NCBI GenBank assembly: GCA_022448645.1
Contig: JAKVBZ010000022.1
Coordinates: 1 to 24,238 of the forward strand
DNA length: 24,238 nucleotides
DNA from: Pirellulaceae bacterium
GTDB taxonomy: Bacteria; Planctomycetota; Planctomycetia; Pirellulales; Pirellulaceae
Direction: 5' to 3'
Positions 17,901-24,238 of the stretch are shown piece after piece. The position numbers and the translations under genes are program-made. The notes beneath the pieces are model-generated. The model worked only from the letters and a program-made list of their open reading frames with translations. It ran no database searches and was not told the origin of the DNA. Numbering within the stretch: the first letter of the stretch is position 1; the number at the start of each line of letters is the position of its first letter.

Positions 17901-20453
17901 TGTCTGCTGTTCGAGCTGCGACAACACGCTGTCGGTTCTAGCCACAATGTATTGCTTCCATATGTCACGCGTGGCGCTGGGAACGAAATCCAACAGCTGA
18001 TCGATCAACGGATTCAAGGTCTCTGGGTTGTACACTTCTTGAATCAGATCACGAAAAGCCTGCAAATAAAGAGAACGCGTATCGGGATGCGTAAACAGCC
18101 GAGTTAGCCCCCGTACGTTGATGTAATTGTTGAAGATATCCCGAGTCTCAGTACCCGGCGTAAAGAGCGTATCCATATCGTGTGGCACAAGAACGAACTT
18201 GGGGTCGATCACACCAGCATACATGGCAAAATCGTCACCACGTCCGGTAGGCAGCCCACCTTCCAAATTGCCCAACAGCGAGTCTAACGCCAGATATCGC
18301 ATCCATTGCTCAACGTCCAAGACTTGGCTCAGATCTGACAAGTACGTTGCATCCGGGGCGTTGTTCAACACATCCAGCATGTTGATCAAGTCGGTCCAGT
18401 CATCCACGGACTCATTCGTTTGCTTGTAATACGAGTCTCGATAGCTGTTGGGATCGGTACCTTCGTAAGTTAGTTCACCACCCGAAACCTGGTATCGGTC
18501 TTTGACACGGTAGACGTTACCATCCGGATCGTTAGGGAAGTGATGCATTGCAAAATCACTGTCTGCCACTTCCAATTCGATGTACGAACCATACATCGCG
18601 TCACCTGCCACGGCCAAATTTTGATCATTCACGCGCAACTGAATAGGCCGTCCATCCGGAGCTGGGTGCAACGCTAGACGATGAATGGCGTTTCCCACAA
18701 TCTGATCCGGGACACCACGCGCATTTATATTTAGACTCGAAATCCCATCCAGCAGCCGATCGCGCGACAAATTGATCCGATAATTGTTCCGATTATTTCC
18801 CGTTGCCACACGAGAAGAGTTTCCTCGATTGCGGATTCCAGCGCTGTAGCGGACCTCTACTTCGCTTCCATCCACGCGTACCACCGAAGCGTTCATTTGT
18901 GCATTGGTAAGGGATTGGGCTCCGGGACCGTCACCAATGTCCGCCAACTCTGCTCGTTCGCTTTCGGTCATGATCAAGCGTAGTTCCGGCTGTGCTCCTA
19001 CAGGCCAGGGCGCCGTCGAATCGTAGCTGTCGTCGACTTGGTACAAGAGATTCGCAAGTTGCTGCCCGGAAGGTTGCGTTGCCGCAGGCCAACTGCGCGA
19101 CAGTGTTCCTGAATCGCTGCCAGACACGTAGAACTCAATGATCGTCCCGTGCGGGTGAGCTGGAATAATCGCTCCGAATTCTCCATTGTTGGCGGCACCG
19201 TCACCCTGTTTGCCGGTGTCGTACATCCGGTACTGCTGAAACGTGCCGGCACCATCAACACGCCAATGTAATGTCGCCGTCTGGCCGACAGATAGCTCAT
19301 CCAACAACCGTACTGTCACACTGACCGGTTCCGAGGCACGAGGAATCACAGGCGAGTGTGTCACATCAAGGATCATCGGAGCAATGTCCGAAGAGGCTAC
19401 AGAATTCTCCACTCCTGGCGTACCTTCGAGAACGGCACTCGCCCGCCAATTCTGACCTTCTTCGTTTGTTAAGTCGGCATTCGCTAATTCGAGCGAGTGA
19501 CCACCACCGTCATGATCATCAAGCCACACCCAGCCGGTATGCCCTGCGTCCAACGGCCCTTCGGATCGCTGCGACCAATCGCCCTGATCAGCGTAAGTGA
19601 CTTCGTCTACCGTGCGGCCTAAATCATCCACGACCCGCACGCGCTCACCACCGTTGCTCAATCTCCCTGTCCAGCCTCCCACGACATTCGTTATGCCCGG
19701 ATACTTGGCCTGAAAAGCATCCACGTTTGCCGCCACAACCAAGTAGTCATTGTGCAGAATACTGACATCTGGAAACGTAAACTGAACGCCATCGTCGATT
19801 TGCCAACCACCCACATCCACGGGTATTCCTGACCGGTTGACGACTTCCAGATATTCTTCGAGATCGTTATTACTCGCAGGATGATACATCAACTCATTGA
19901 TGATCACCCGCTGACTCGGGTCTACCAACTGACTCCCGTTCGCAGCTCCGGGCGTCGGTGTATCGTAAAATCCTTCGGTTGTTTCATCCGCAGCTAGTCC
20001 GTAGGACATATTAGCCGACTGAGAAGGAAACTGCGGAGCGAATTCGTGAGCGACGGTCATTCCATCCGGATGCACGAGTGCCAGATATTCTCCACCTCCG
20101 TCGAGCCGGTAATTCGTATGCAATTCACTGAAAGGGATTGCACGATCTTTCCCTGATGCGAAAAAAACCAGATACTCGTCAGCCGTCAGCGTCACATCAG
20201 GGATCTGCCACTTCGTAAGATTGACTGCGCTGTCCGTCAGATACCAGCCATTAAGTTGAATGTCGGTAGCCGTCGCATTGTGGACTTCCAACCAATCCGA
20301 GAAATCACCGTCCTCGTCCATCAGCGTCGAATCGTTGATCGCCATCAACTCCGAAATGACAGGTCCATGCGTCAACATCCAACGTGATTCCAAACTTTGA
20401 AAGTTTGCGATCCGTTGCAGGTGTCGTCTTTGAGAACGCGACTTGGTTCGCAT
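11952..20453 (-). CDS. Giant exported mosaic: lamin-tail, CotH-like kinase, beta-helix, dockerin
   Basis: The 2833-residue product begins with a basic segment and FQSLESRWML (residues 18-27), the LEPR-XLL-type motif of planctomycete exported proteins; there is no classical hydrophobic signal peptide. Lamin-tail domains are at about 30-165 and 183-350 (INELMYHPASNNDLEEYLEV). A CotH-type kinase domain is at about 488-850, with GDDFAMY near 738 and VPHDMDTLF near 757 as likely catalytic or metal-binding segments. A beta-sandwich module with DDGAAVYLNG is at about 920-1080. A right-handed beta-helix is at about 1127-1560, and an Ig-like stretch follows. Lamin-tail domains start again near 1672, 1818, 2147, 2305 and 2438, with a second beta-sandwich copy at about 1970-2125. 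Dockerin-like calcium loops are at about 2617-2730 (FGDVDLDGDVDILDFNKL), and a polar tail without PEP-CTERM ends the protein. It probably acts at the cell surface in adhesion, assembly or protein phosphorylation. The start at 20453 fits the motif spacing; the ribosome-binding site is weak. Confidence 0.9.
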   Translation of the reverse strand: MRTKSRSQRRHLQRIANFQSLESRWMLTHGPVISELMAINDSTLMDEDGDFSDWLEVHNATATDIQLNGWYLTDSAVNLTKWQIPDVTLTADEYLVFFASGKDRAIPFSELHTNYRLDGGGEYLALVHPDGMTVAHEFAPQFPSQSANMSYGLAADETTEGFYDTPTPGAANGSQLVDPSQRVIINELMYHPASNNDLEEYLEVVNRSGIPVDVGGWQIDDGVQFTFPDVSILHNDYLVVAANVDAFQAKYPGITNVVGGWTGRLSNGGERVRVVDDLGRTVDEVTYADQGDWSQRSEGPLDAGHTGWVWLDDHDGGGHSLELANADLTNEEGQNWRASAVLEGTPGVENSVASSDIAPMILDVTHSPVIPRASEPVSVTVRLLDELSVGQTATLHWRVDGAGTFQQYRMYDTGKQGDGAANNGEFGAIIPAHPHGTIIEFYVSGSDSGTLSRSWPAATQPSGQQLANLLYQVDDSYDSTAPWPVGAQPELRLIMTESERAELADIGDGPGAQSLTNAQMNASVVRVDGSEVEVRYSAGIRNRGNSSRVATGNNRNNYRINLSRDRLLDGISSLNINARGVPDQIVGNAIHRLALHPAPDGRPIQLRVNDQNLAVAGDAMYGSYIELEVADSDFAMHHFPNDPDGNVYRVKDRYQVSGGELTYEGTDPNSYRDSYYKQTNESVDDWTDLINMLDVLNNAPDATYLSDLSQVLDVEQWMRYLALDSLLGNLEGGLPTGRGDDFAMYAGVIDPKFVLVPHDMDTLFTPGTETRDIFNNYINVRGLTRLFTHPDTRSLYLQAFRDLIQEVYNPETLNPLIDQLLDFVPSATRDIWKQYIVARTDSVLSQLEQQTTSFTIASHLPVVGEFPRTTLGFGEVHGTSDPIATQSVLVDGQLANFDANTGEWSLGSMIAGQVDTLISEGANWDYLDNGTDQGTAWKETDFVIDANWRNGPAELGYGDNDEATVVSFGPSSTNKYITTYFRHTFNVANPSQYDSGTLRLLRDDGAAVYLNGSEVVRVNLPVGAGHLTLAAPDQIGPPTEQTFFSYNIDPTLLVAGTNVVAVEVHQAALASSDISMNLELTAEVASSGSGFPVNPGVDRIVVQAFDGPGGTGQVVDSGFIDIWRDSGSEQTVSGTISDPSGTVTWTTADGPYHVTANATVPVGQKLVIQPGTSVYFDQDTRLQVSGILDAQGTAFDRIRFTSVPNAPEVPNQPGGQPGLPDGPPRWDGVQFIDSMSAENIISFADFDYAQGSQGSIGVIRSEAIVDNVTWRGTHRPMFYTEDASYTLKNSVFPDMFADGESPAALGLDNTAEQVKGVGSIPAGGRAIIQNNFFGTNRGHNDIIDSDSNRLPNPILQVLDNVFTGAGDELLDLGGDVYVAGNLFASVFKDDQTSDTGYANAISTGDAGANTTVVVSRNVFWEVDHAINLKQSAATIFENNTVHGVHDDFVDVFGDPNIGSAINLFVPEPGAVPGLGAYASGNIFSDVPRVFGNVDLPAGTTSTLELQSNYVDMNIADVSLGDRPHMIWELGAGNVQGDVHFVDAMLGDLQLDTHSGAKGQGPFGQDFGAFVPAGVWIAGEPPTVTGQTAATLTFGGPGIFAFRYRVNGGSWSSVIPIGSGFNPSGSTVRSVDVTLNGLTDGMYTVEAEGQDFAGVWQASPTVSKTWTVETFSPQVLINEVLADNDGVVDHQGTQPDLIELVNLGANAIDLGGMRISDNPTVPDRFQFAPGTIVQPGDYLTLYANAPDGTPGIHLGFSLNDQGDGVYLFDSVGSGGNLLDSVDFGLQVPNLSIGRQESGDNPWTLTVPTFGSANVVQPTSDWSAVRLNEWLARGDELLRDDFLEIYNPTSLPIPLGGLFFSDEPVGWPTMHPIPPLSFLAANGYRDFIADGDAAAGHDHLSFRLSSNQEMVALLDPGGNVVDSVIFVGQVADRSQGRSPNGSSTIVDLQLPTPGAANENPTTTSVQILIQVDDVWSYDDSGTDLGTAWRQPTFNDASWPTGPGVLGTDPDTLPAPIQTPISLGIISSYYRRHFNLTTDPATTHVEILPLVDDGAVIYVNGMEVTRLGLPGGTVNYLTGANRTITIANYEGPVTVPSAFLNTGDNVIAVELHQNDTMTSDAVFGLIMTAESVVSDTSTQEALDLLNGLRITELMYHPFNVGSLEFFELQNVGAVALDLSGVRMAEGVEFEFPSSMLAPGEVILVVQDQMAFESLYGTGLNVAGEYGTGTQRFSFSNGGETVRLVDSLGRTVQQFSYDDQAAWPIRADGHGSSLEIIDVNGNVDDPSNWRASVEFHGSPGVTGVGSMASVVINEVLTDSESGNIDFVELYNPTGSSVMTTQWYLSDDQANYFKFQIGPSLISANQYMVLDESFLGFSFSNGMPVDLWLIEADGSGQPLRFVDHFSFTASPQGESVGRWPNGTGEPSPLASQTPFALNSGPRVGPLVVTEVHYHPADPGNGIDEDLMEFVEIFNPDLGTIDLSGWEIEGLDAVIPAGTMLGPGQVLVVLPFDPYSDLDSLADFESVVGVDVSSSSAHFVGGYSGLMDDHGEPLELRRAGSLLTGELVTEDQVFFDDESPWPTLPAGGGSSLHRVSTQFWGGNYNSWYGAAPTPGSTIPVMSGDISQNLALDATDIDLVYANLGSTDPLFDLDGDMDADRDDVVELVQNVMKKEFGDVDLDGDVDILDFNKLVVQFNPLGGGEQLRWQNGNFDGDTDIDITDFSHVVRNFSPLGYVLGVMSAVTENEPRSGAGLISDMGSPRMLPVAFAQDAETDSMSNRRQWMISETERNDVAQTAGDFAVRPENQATAANESWMTVRASRRKSRVELDSPDEPGNQR
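12304..12344 (-). repeat. Dockerin-module DNA repeat, copy in the giant gene
   Basis: Partner of the segment at 11153-11193, encoding GNFDGDTDIDITDF. A further, weaker related calcium loop (GDVDLDGDVDILDF) is encoded just to its right at about 12405-12450, so the module is repeated within this gene too. Confidence 0.6.
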
Positions 20454-20801
20454 ACCGATCTCTGTTCCCCAAATCTACTCTCGTATTGCCGTTATTCGCT
20501 CATCAGGCCAACGAGTGCTACGACAGCGGGTGTTACACACAAACTTCATTTTAGTCTGCCGTGGAAAAAAGGGCGAGGATCGTGACTAAAAACAACCCCA
20601 AAGCCCGCGCAACAGGTTCTTCCCACACCGTAGGCCACAAATGCGTAGGCGCCTGTCCCATGCGAGGCACCGTGGCGCATCCACAGACAACACCTGAACC
20701 GTTCCGTCCCTGAAAAAAATGAAAATTTATTCCAAACGGTTGAAGAAGTGGGCCTGGACCCCCATCTTACGGAGAGCAAGCATAGAGCCTAGACTGCATG
20801 G
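20454..20801. other. Divergent intergenic region with a repeat-like hairpin
   Basis: This 348-nt gap separates the giant minus-strand gene from the plus-strand methyltransferase gene and should contain both promoters. I see no convincing -35/-10 pair for either. An A/T-rich block lies at 20711-20731. A short minus-strand frame (20546-20779) covers most of the gap but has no ribosome-binding site and no recognisable protein character. The clearest structure is the hairpin at 20648-20671. Confidence 0.5.
20648..20671. repeat. Hairpin in a possible dispersed repeat
   Basis: GGCGCCT (20648-20654) and AGGCACC (20665-20671) pair as a 7-bp stem with one wobble and a 10-nt loop. The blocks CCACAAAT (20635-20642) and GCCTGTCCCA (20651-20660) recur in the same order and orientation at 9053-9060 and 9077-9086, which suggests two members of a degenerate dispersed repeat family. 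Confidence 0.3.
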
Positions 20802-21905
20802 ATGTTCGATCCATCTTCCAACACGCCGTTTGTTTTTGCCGGGTGTCAACGAGGTGCGGAAAATGCGCTTAAGACCGACTTACTCGCACAACAACCCGAC
20901 CTCCGTTTTGCTTTCTCTCGGCCCGGTTTCTTGACGTTTAAGCTCCCTGCCCCAACCGCTTCCTCCACAGAAATCGCACTACGTTCTGCATTTCTTCGTT
21001 GCACGGGGAGAACTTGTGGCAAGGCCACGGCGGAGAACAAGGAAGACCTGCTAAGCCATTTTACGCAGTTCCTGGAAGCCCAAACGACCCGCGCGATCCA
21101 CGTGTGGCACCGCCAGGCCCCCTCGACTGACACCATGGGGTACGCCCATCAACAGCTCGACGCCACCGTGTCTGAAATCGTGTCGGCACTAAGCAACCTT
21201 CCTACCCCGCCAACCGTCAACACGGTCGCTCAACCCGGCACCTTGATCGCCAATTGCATCGTCGTTGAGCCCTTGGAGTGGTGGTTTGGCACGCACGTAG
21301 TGCGATCGGTTTGTGATCGCTGGCCGGGAGGCGTCTATCCTGGAACCCTCCCTGAATCAGCCGTATCGAGAGCCTATCTGAAACTTGCCGAAGCACTAGC
21401 GTGGTCGCGGATGCCGGTCCGCAAGCAAGACCTGTGCGTAGAGTTAGGAAGCGCCCCCGGCGGAGCCAGCCAATTATTGCTGGAGCGAGGTCTGCGTGTC
21501 GTGGGCGTCGACCCGGCTGAAATGCATCCAGATGTCATGGCTCATCCAAACTTCCAGCATCGACGTTGTCGCGGTCGCGACCTCAAGCGGCGCGAATTCC
21601 GCGGAGTGCGTTGGCTGGTCGTTGACTCCAATGTTGCTCCAGGACATAGTCTCGACACCGTCGAAGACATCGTGACACATCGACTCGTCAGCATTCACGG
21701 CATGTTGCTGACATTAAAATTGCTCGATTGGAATCTGGCGGAAGAGCTACCGGAATTGTTGAAACGCATTCGTGGCTGGGGTTATGGATACGTCAAGGCC
21801 CGACAATTGTCACACGCTGGTCAAGAAATCTGCGTTTTTGCGCTGCGACGCCGAGGCATGTTACGTGCGCCGCGCACCGCAACCAAGCGATCACAAAGAT
21901 CCTAG
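20802..21905 (+). CDS. rlmM: 23S rRNA 2'-O-ribose methyltransferase, RlmM type
   Basis: At 367 residues the protein is almost the length of E. coli RlmM, which 2'-O-methylates C2498 of 23S rRNA using S-adenosylmethionine. The N-terminal half (about 1-180) corresponds to the THUMP-containing RNA-binding part. The C-terminal half is an RrmJ/FtsJ-like Rossmann domain. It shows SRAYLKLAEAL with K194, the AdoMet loop ELGSAPGGASQLLLERG (214-230), VVGVDPAEM, VVDSNVAPG with D275, TLKLLDW with K306 and QEICVFALRR with E342, completing the K-D-K-E catalytic set. The Arg-rich tail is typical of an RNA-binding enzyme. An overlapping ATG at 20798 is in another frame; the ribosome-binding site before 20802 is weak. 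It converges on RNase D with only 2 nt between the stops. Family assignment is strong; the exact target nucleotide is by homology. Confidence 0.85.
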   Translation: MFDPSSNTPFVFAGCQRGAENALKTDLLAQQPDLRFAFSRPGFLTFKLPAPTASSTEIALRSAFLRCTGRTCGKATAENKEDLLSHFTQFLEAQTTRAIHVWHRQAPSTDTMGYAHQQLDATVSEIVSALSNLPTPPTVNTVAQPGTLIANCIVVEPLEWWFGTHVVRSVCDRWPGGVYPGTLPESAVSRAYLKLAEALAWSRMPVRKQDLCVELGSAPGGASQLLLERGLRVVGVDPAEMHPDVMAHPNFQHRRCRGRDLKRREFRGVRWLVVDSNVAPGHSLDTVEDIVTHRLVSIHGMLLTLKLLDWNLAEELPELLKRIRGWGYGYVKARQLSHAGQEICVFALRRRGMLRAPRTATKRSQRS

Positions 21906-21907
21906 TC

Positions 21908-23104
21908 TCATTCTCCTTTTTCATCGCTGGCGGCTTCGAACAGCAACGGATCATCCGCTAAAGGGTCTCCCACTCGTACCGTGATGTGGCCCTGCAGCAA
22001 CTGACGTAATCGGTCTCCTGCGATTTCCTCTCGCCAACCTTGCTTCAGAATCGGTTCGTCGTTGTTTTGGCGGTCCAATCCACAATGACTTGCGACAAAA
22101 TCACGCACATCATCCACCGTCGCCACAATACCCGGAGAAATACTTTCTGATCGGCAGATGCCATTCAACGCCATGTGCATGAACTGTCCTATCGTGGCCA
22201 ACTGGCGTTGCGACGACTTATGACTACGTTGCGGAAGTTCGTCATCGTCAAGTACCAAAGCCCGAGCAATTGCCGCAGCGATCTCGGGCAGACAGCGGCG
22301 CAGGTCTCCTCGGTCCATCCCCCGAATCGCTTTAATTCGATTTGTGTCGTCAGTTTGCCGACGAGCCAACTCAACGATCAAATCATCACGTAATACTCGT
22401 TTGACTGGCTTGTTCCGGCGCTGCGCTTCCTGTTTTCGCCAACGCCATAATTCTCGTACGATCGCCAAGCATCGCTGGGAGAGCCCATTGCTGCCAGACA
22501 CGCGTCGCCAGTTTTCGTGCTGAGACCGCTCAACCACACGGTCCTGCCATAATATCATTTCATCGCGCAACCATTCCGAGCGGCCCAGAGAATCTAACTG
22601 GGACAACAATGTGTCGTACATCGCCTGTAGAAACAAGACATCCTGGATGGCATATTCCAATTGACTATCGGTAAGAGGACGCTTGCGCCAATCGGTGCGA
22701 GTCTCACCTTTCGCAAGCCTTTGCCCCAACAATCGATGAATCAAGGTACCGTACGAGGCAGGGTATTCCAAACCAATGAACCCCGCGGCCAATTGGAGAT
22801 CGAATAATTGGAACGGCACCTGACCAGTGGCACGTGTCGAGAAGAGGAGTTCTTCGCGGCCTGCATGAACCACTGTCACGTGTCCTGGCGACGCCAACAA
22901 TTCCCAAAAAGGAGTCAGATCCTCGATGGGTTGTGGATCAATGATCGCCAATTCTCCGTCGGCTGCTATTTGCAGGAGACAAAGTTCCGGTTCAAACGTG
23001 TGTTCTGAAACAAATTCGGTATCGAACCCCAGGAACTCCGCGCCTGTGGCTTGGCGGCAAAAATCCCGCAAACTCGATTCGGTGTCAATGTATGCGTAAT
23101 TCAA
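21908..23104 (-). CDS. rnd: Ribonuclease D, DEDDy 3'-5' exoribonuclease with HRDC domain
   Basis: RNase D trims the 3' ends of tRNA precursors and other stable RNAs. I place the start at the TTG at 23104, giving 398 residues: GGAG (complement of 23112-23115) lies 7 nt before it, and the protein then begins MNYAYIDTESS like E. coli RNase D (MNY). From this start the active-site residues fall at D28 and E30 (FDTEF), position 85, and Y151 and D155 (YAIQD), the same numbers as in E. coli from memory. The frame is open to another TTG at 23164, adding 20 unlikely residues. An HRDC domain follows (about 204-275) and then a further helical C-terminal region. Oddity: the second exonuclease motif reads HAGREELLF, with E85 where E. 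coli has Asp. It lies 71 nt downstream of the transporter gene on the same strand, perhaps in one transcript, and ends 2 nt from the converging rlmM stop. Confidence 0.9.
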   Translation of the reverse strand: MNYAYIDTESSLRDFCRQATGAEFLGFDTEFVSEHTFEPELCLLQIAADGELAIIDPQPIEDLTPFWELLASPGHVTVVHAGREELLFSTRATGQVPFQLFDLQLAAGFIGLEYPASYGTLIHRLLGQRLAKGETRTDWRKRPLTDSQLEYAIQDVLFLQAMYDTLLSQLDSLGRSEWLRDEMILWQDRVVERSQHENWRRVSGSNGLSQRCLAIVRELWRWRKQEAQRRNKPVKRVLRDDLIVELARRQTDDTNRIKAIRGMDRGDLRRCLPEIAAAIARALVLDDDELPQRSHKSSQRQLATIGQFMHMALNGICRSESISPGIVATVDDVRDFVASHCGLDRQNNDEPILKQGWREEIAGDRLRQLLQGHITVRVGDPLADDPLLFEAASDEKGE

Positions 23105-23175
23105 AAGATTACTCCGCCGCTTTCCGTGCGTTGGCCACGCCGTGATCCATTTCGAAATTTGCAATCAGCTTCATG

Positions 23176-24238
23176 TCAGTGCACGAACAGCCAGGTAACG
23201 ACCAGTAAAACGGGCACCATAACAGCAACACTGTACGCCATATATCCAAAAAAGCTAGGCATACGCACACCCGACTCTTCCGCAATCGCCTTGACCATGA
23301 AGTTCGGGCCGTTACCAATGTAAGTCATCGCACCCATAAAAACTGCCCCCAAACTGATCGCCACGAGATAGTCATGGGCAAGTGGATTCTCCCCAGGACG
23401 ACTCACCAGGTCTCCGAGATGACCACTGAATTGAGCTTCGGCTGTTTTGAAAAAAACAAGGTAGGTAGGCGCGTTGTCCAATGCGGAAGAGAGAACCCCA
23501 GTAAACCAAAAAAACTTTGCCCCAGAATTAATCCCCAGGTCAGCTCCGCGCTCATTCAAAATCTGCAGGGCAGGTTGCATGCAAATAAAGATCCCTAAAA
23601 ACAAAGCGGCTACTTCTAGGATTGCGTGATAATTGAAGCGATTGGAAACGCGCACGTTTCGTTCACCCCACCAGAGCGAAAAGACCACCAAACACAACTG
23701 GCAAACTTCGCGCAGGTAAAGAAACGGATACCAATCTGTTCCCAGAAATGGTTTCTTGGGATCCAACAGGGCAACACATAAGACGACGCCCAGCAGCAAC
23801 GGAAAATTCAACTGCCAACCGCTAATTCGAATTTGCCTCACTCGCGTCTCATCCAATGTGATATCACGCGGCTTTTCTTGTCGGTAACGATAGGTATCCC
23901 AAACCAGGAATATCGCGATCAAAGCGACGTTAGTAAACAGCCACGGCAACCACAACGCCTGCAGTGTCCACAAAAACGAAACGCCTTCCAAGTAGCCAAG
24001 AAACAGAGGAGGATCACCAATCGGCAACAAGCAACCTCCACAATTACAAACAACAAAGATAAAAAACACGACAGTATGTTTGACGAATTTTCGCTCACTA
24101 TTCGTCTCCAACAGGGGCCGAATCAACAACATGGCAGCCCCTGTCGTGCCAACGAAACTCGCCAACAAACCGCCCACGCCAATGAAGGCCGCATTGGTCA
24201 AAGGACCTGCAGGCAAATCACCCGTGATGCGAATCCCT
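23176..24238 (-). CDS. NhaD/ArsB-type ion transporter, 5' end outside window
   Basis: About 353 C-terminal residues are visible. The frame is open to the right edge (G-I-R-I-T-G-D precede the first possible TTG start at 24216), so the true start lies beyond the window. The sequence has about nine or ten hydrophobic helices. Signature segments of the ion transporter superfamily, sodium/proton antiporter NhaD-like branch, are SFVGTTGAAMLLIRPLL, FIFVVCNCGGCLLPIGDPP, SSALDNAPTYLVFF and GAMTYIGNGPNFMVKAIAEE. The two internally related halves each carry an Asn/Asp/Pro-containing re-entrant segment expected to bind the substrate ion. The most likely role is Na+/H+ exchange in the cytoplasmic membrane, fitting a marine organism; citrate or other anion transport cannot be excluded from the sequence alone. 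It ends 71 nt before the likely RNase D start. Confidence 0.87.
   Translation of the reverse strand, partial: GIRITGDLPAGPLTNAAFIGVGGLLASFVGTTGAAMLLIRPLLETNSERKFVKHTVVFFIFVVCNCGGCLLPIGDPPLFLGYLEGVSFLWTLQALWLPWLFTNVALIAIFLVWDTYRYRQEKPRDITLDETRVRQIRISGWQLNFPLLLGVVLCVALLDPKKPFLGTDWYPFLYLREVCQLCLVVFSLWWGERNVRVSNRFNYHAILEVAALFLGIFICMQPALQILNERGADLGINSGAKFFWFTGVLSSALDNAPTYLVFFKTAEAQFSGHLGDLVSRPGENPLAHDYLVAISLGAVFMGAMTYIGNGPNFMVKAIAEESGVRMPSFFGYMAYSVAVMVPVLLVVTWLFVH

Noticed and set aside
20546..20779. 77-residue minus-strand frame in the divergent gap
   Set aside because: No ribosome-binding site and Cys/Arg/Phe-rich composition; the sequence looks like intergenic repeat DNA.
24214..24216. TTG at 24216 as the start of the transporter
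   Set aside because: The frame continues to the edge with residues typical of the family (GDLPAGPLTN), so the gene starts outside the window.
1..24238. CRISPR arrays, insertion sequences, prophage or integrase genes
   Set aside because: I saw no regularly spaced short repeats and no transposase, integrase or phage-like reading frames.

Overview
The window most likely comes from a planctomycete, probably of the Pirellula/Rhodopirellula type. The evidence is an N-terminal LESRWML motif of the LEPR-XLL kind on a giant exported protein, a PEP-CTERM protein with dockerin-like calcium loops, a DUF2582-type winged-helix protein, a membrane protein with squalene-cyclase-like repeats, weak or absent Shine-Dalgarno sites before several genes, and GTG/TTG starts. 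Taxonomy is inferred from gene content only.

Left part, 1-8071, plus strand: a probable envelope energy-transduction operon. It holds the 3' part of a large TPR-repeat protein, an ExbB/TolQ-type channel subunit, an ExbD subunit, a small basic protein of unknown function, and a 1192-residue membrane protein. That last protein has three N-terminal membrane helices, the third with a TonB-like S-x3-H motif (S93, H97). A proline/threonine/glutamine-rich linker of about 700 residues follows, then a C-terminal alpha/alpha-toroid of the prenyltransferase/squalene-cyclase fold. I read it as a TonB-like transducer whose usual C-terminal domain is replaced by a toroid. It is the best candidate here for an undescribed system. 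A promoter-like site and a perfect 11-bp hairpin lie directly before it.

Middle, 8068-9456: a small winged-helix gene (minus) converges on the operon. Then come about 1.16 kb without a convincing gene. This stretch holds a clear minus-strand intrinsic terminator (8881-8922), several stem-loops to its right and a plausible minus-strand promoter near 9304-9332, together suggesting a structured non-coding RNA of about 415 nt. A perfect 8-bp dyad at 9392-9410 sits before the next gene. Next, 9457-10983 (plus) encodes an FAD-dependent disulfide oxidoreductase of the mercuric reductase/dihydrolipoamide dehydrogenase family.

11011-20453, minus strand: two translationally coupled genes for exported proteins. 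The first encodes a 2833-residue mosaic of lamin-tail domains, a CotH-like kinase domain, two copies of a beta-sandwich module, a beta-helix and dockerin-like repeats. The second encodes a 312-residue PEP-CTERM protein with the same type of dockerin repeat.

Right part, 20802-24238: an RlmM-type 23S rRNA 2'-O-methyltransferase (plus) converges with RNase D (minus). Upstream of RNase D, on the same strand, is the 3' part of an NhaD/ArsB-type ion transporter that runs off the window. RNase D most likely starts at a TTG at 23104, not further upstream, and has Glu in place of a usual catalytic Asp.
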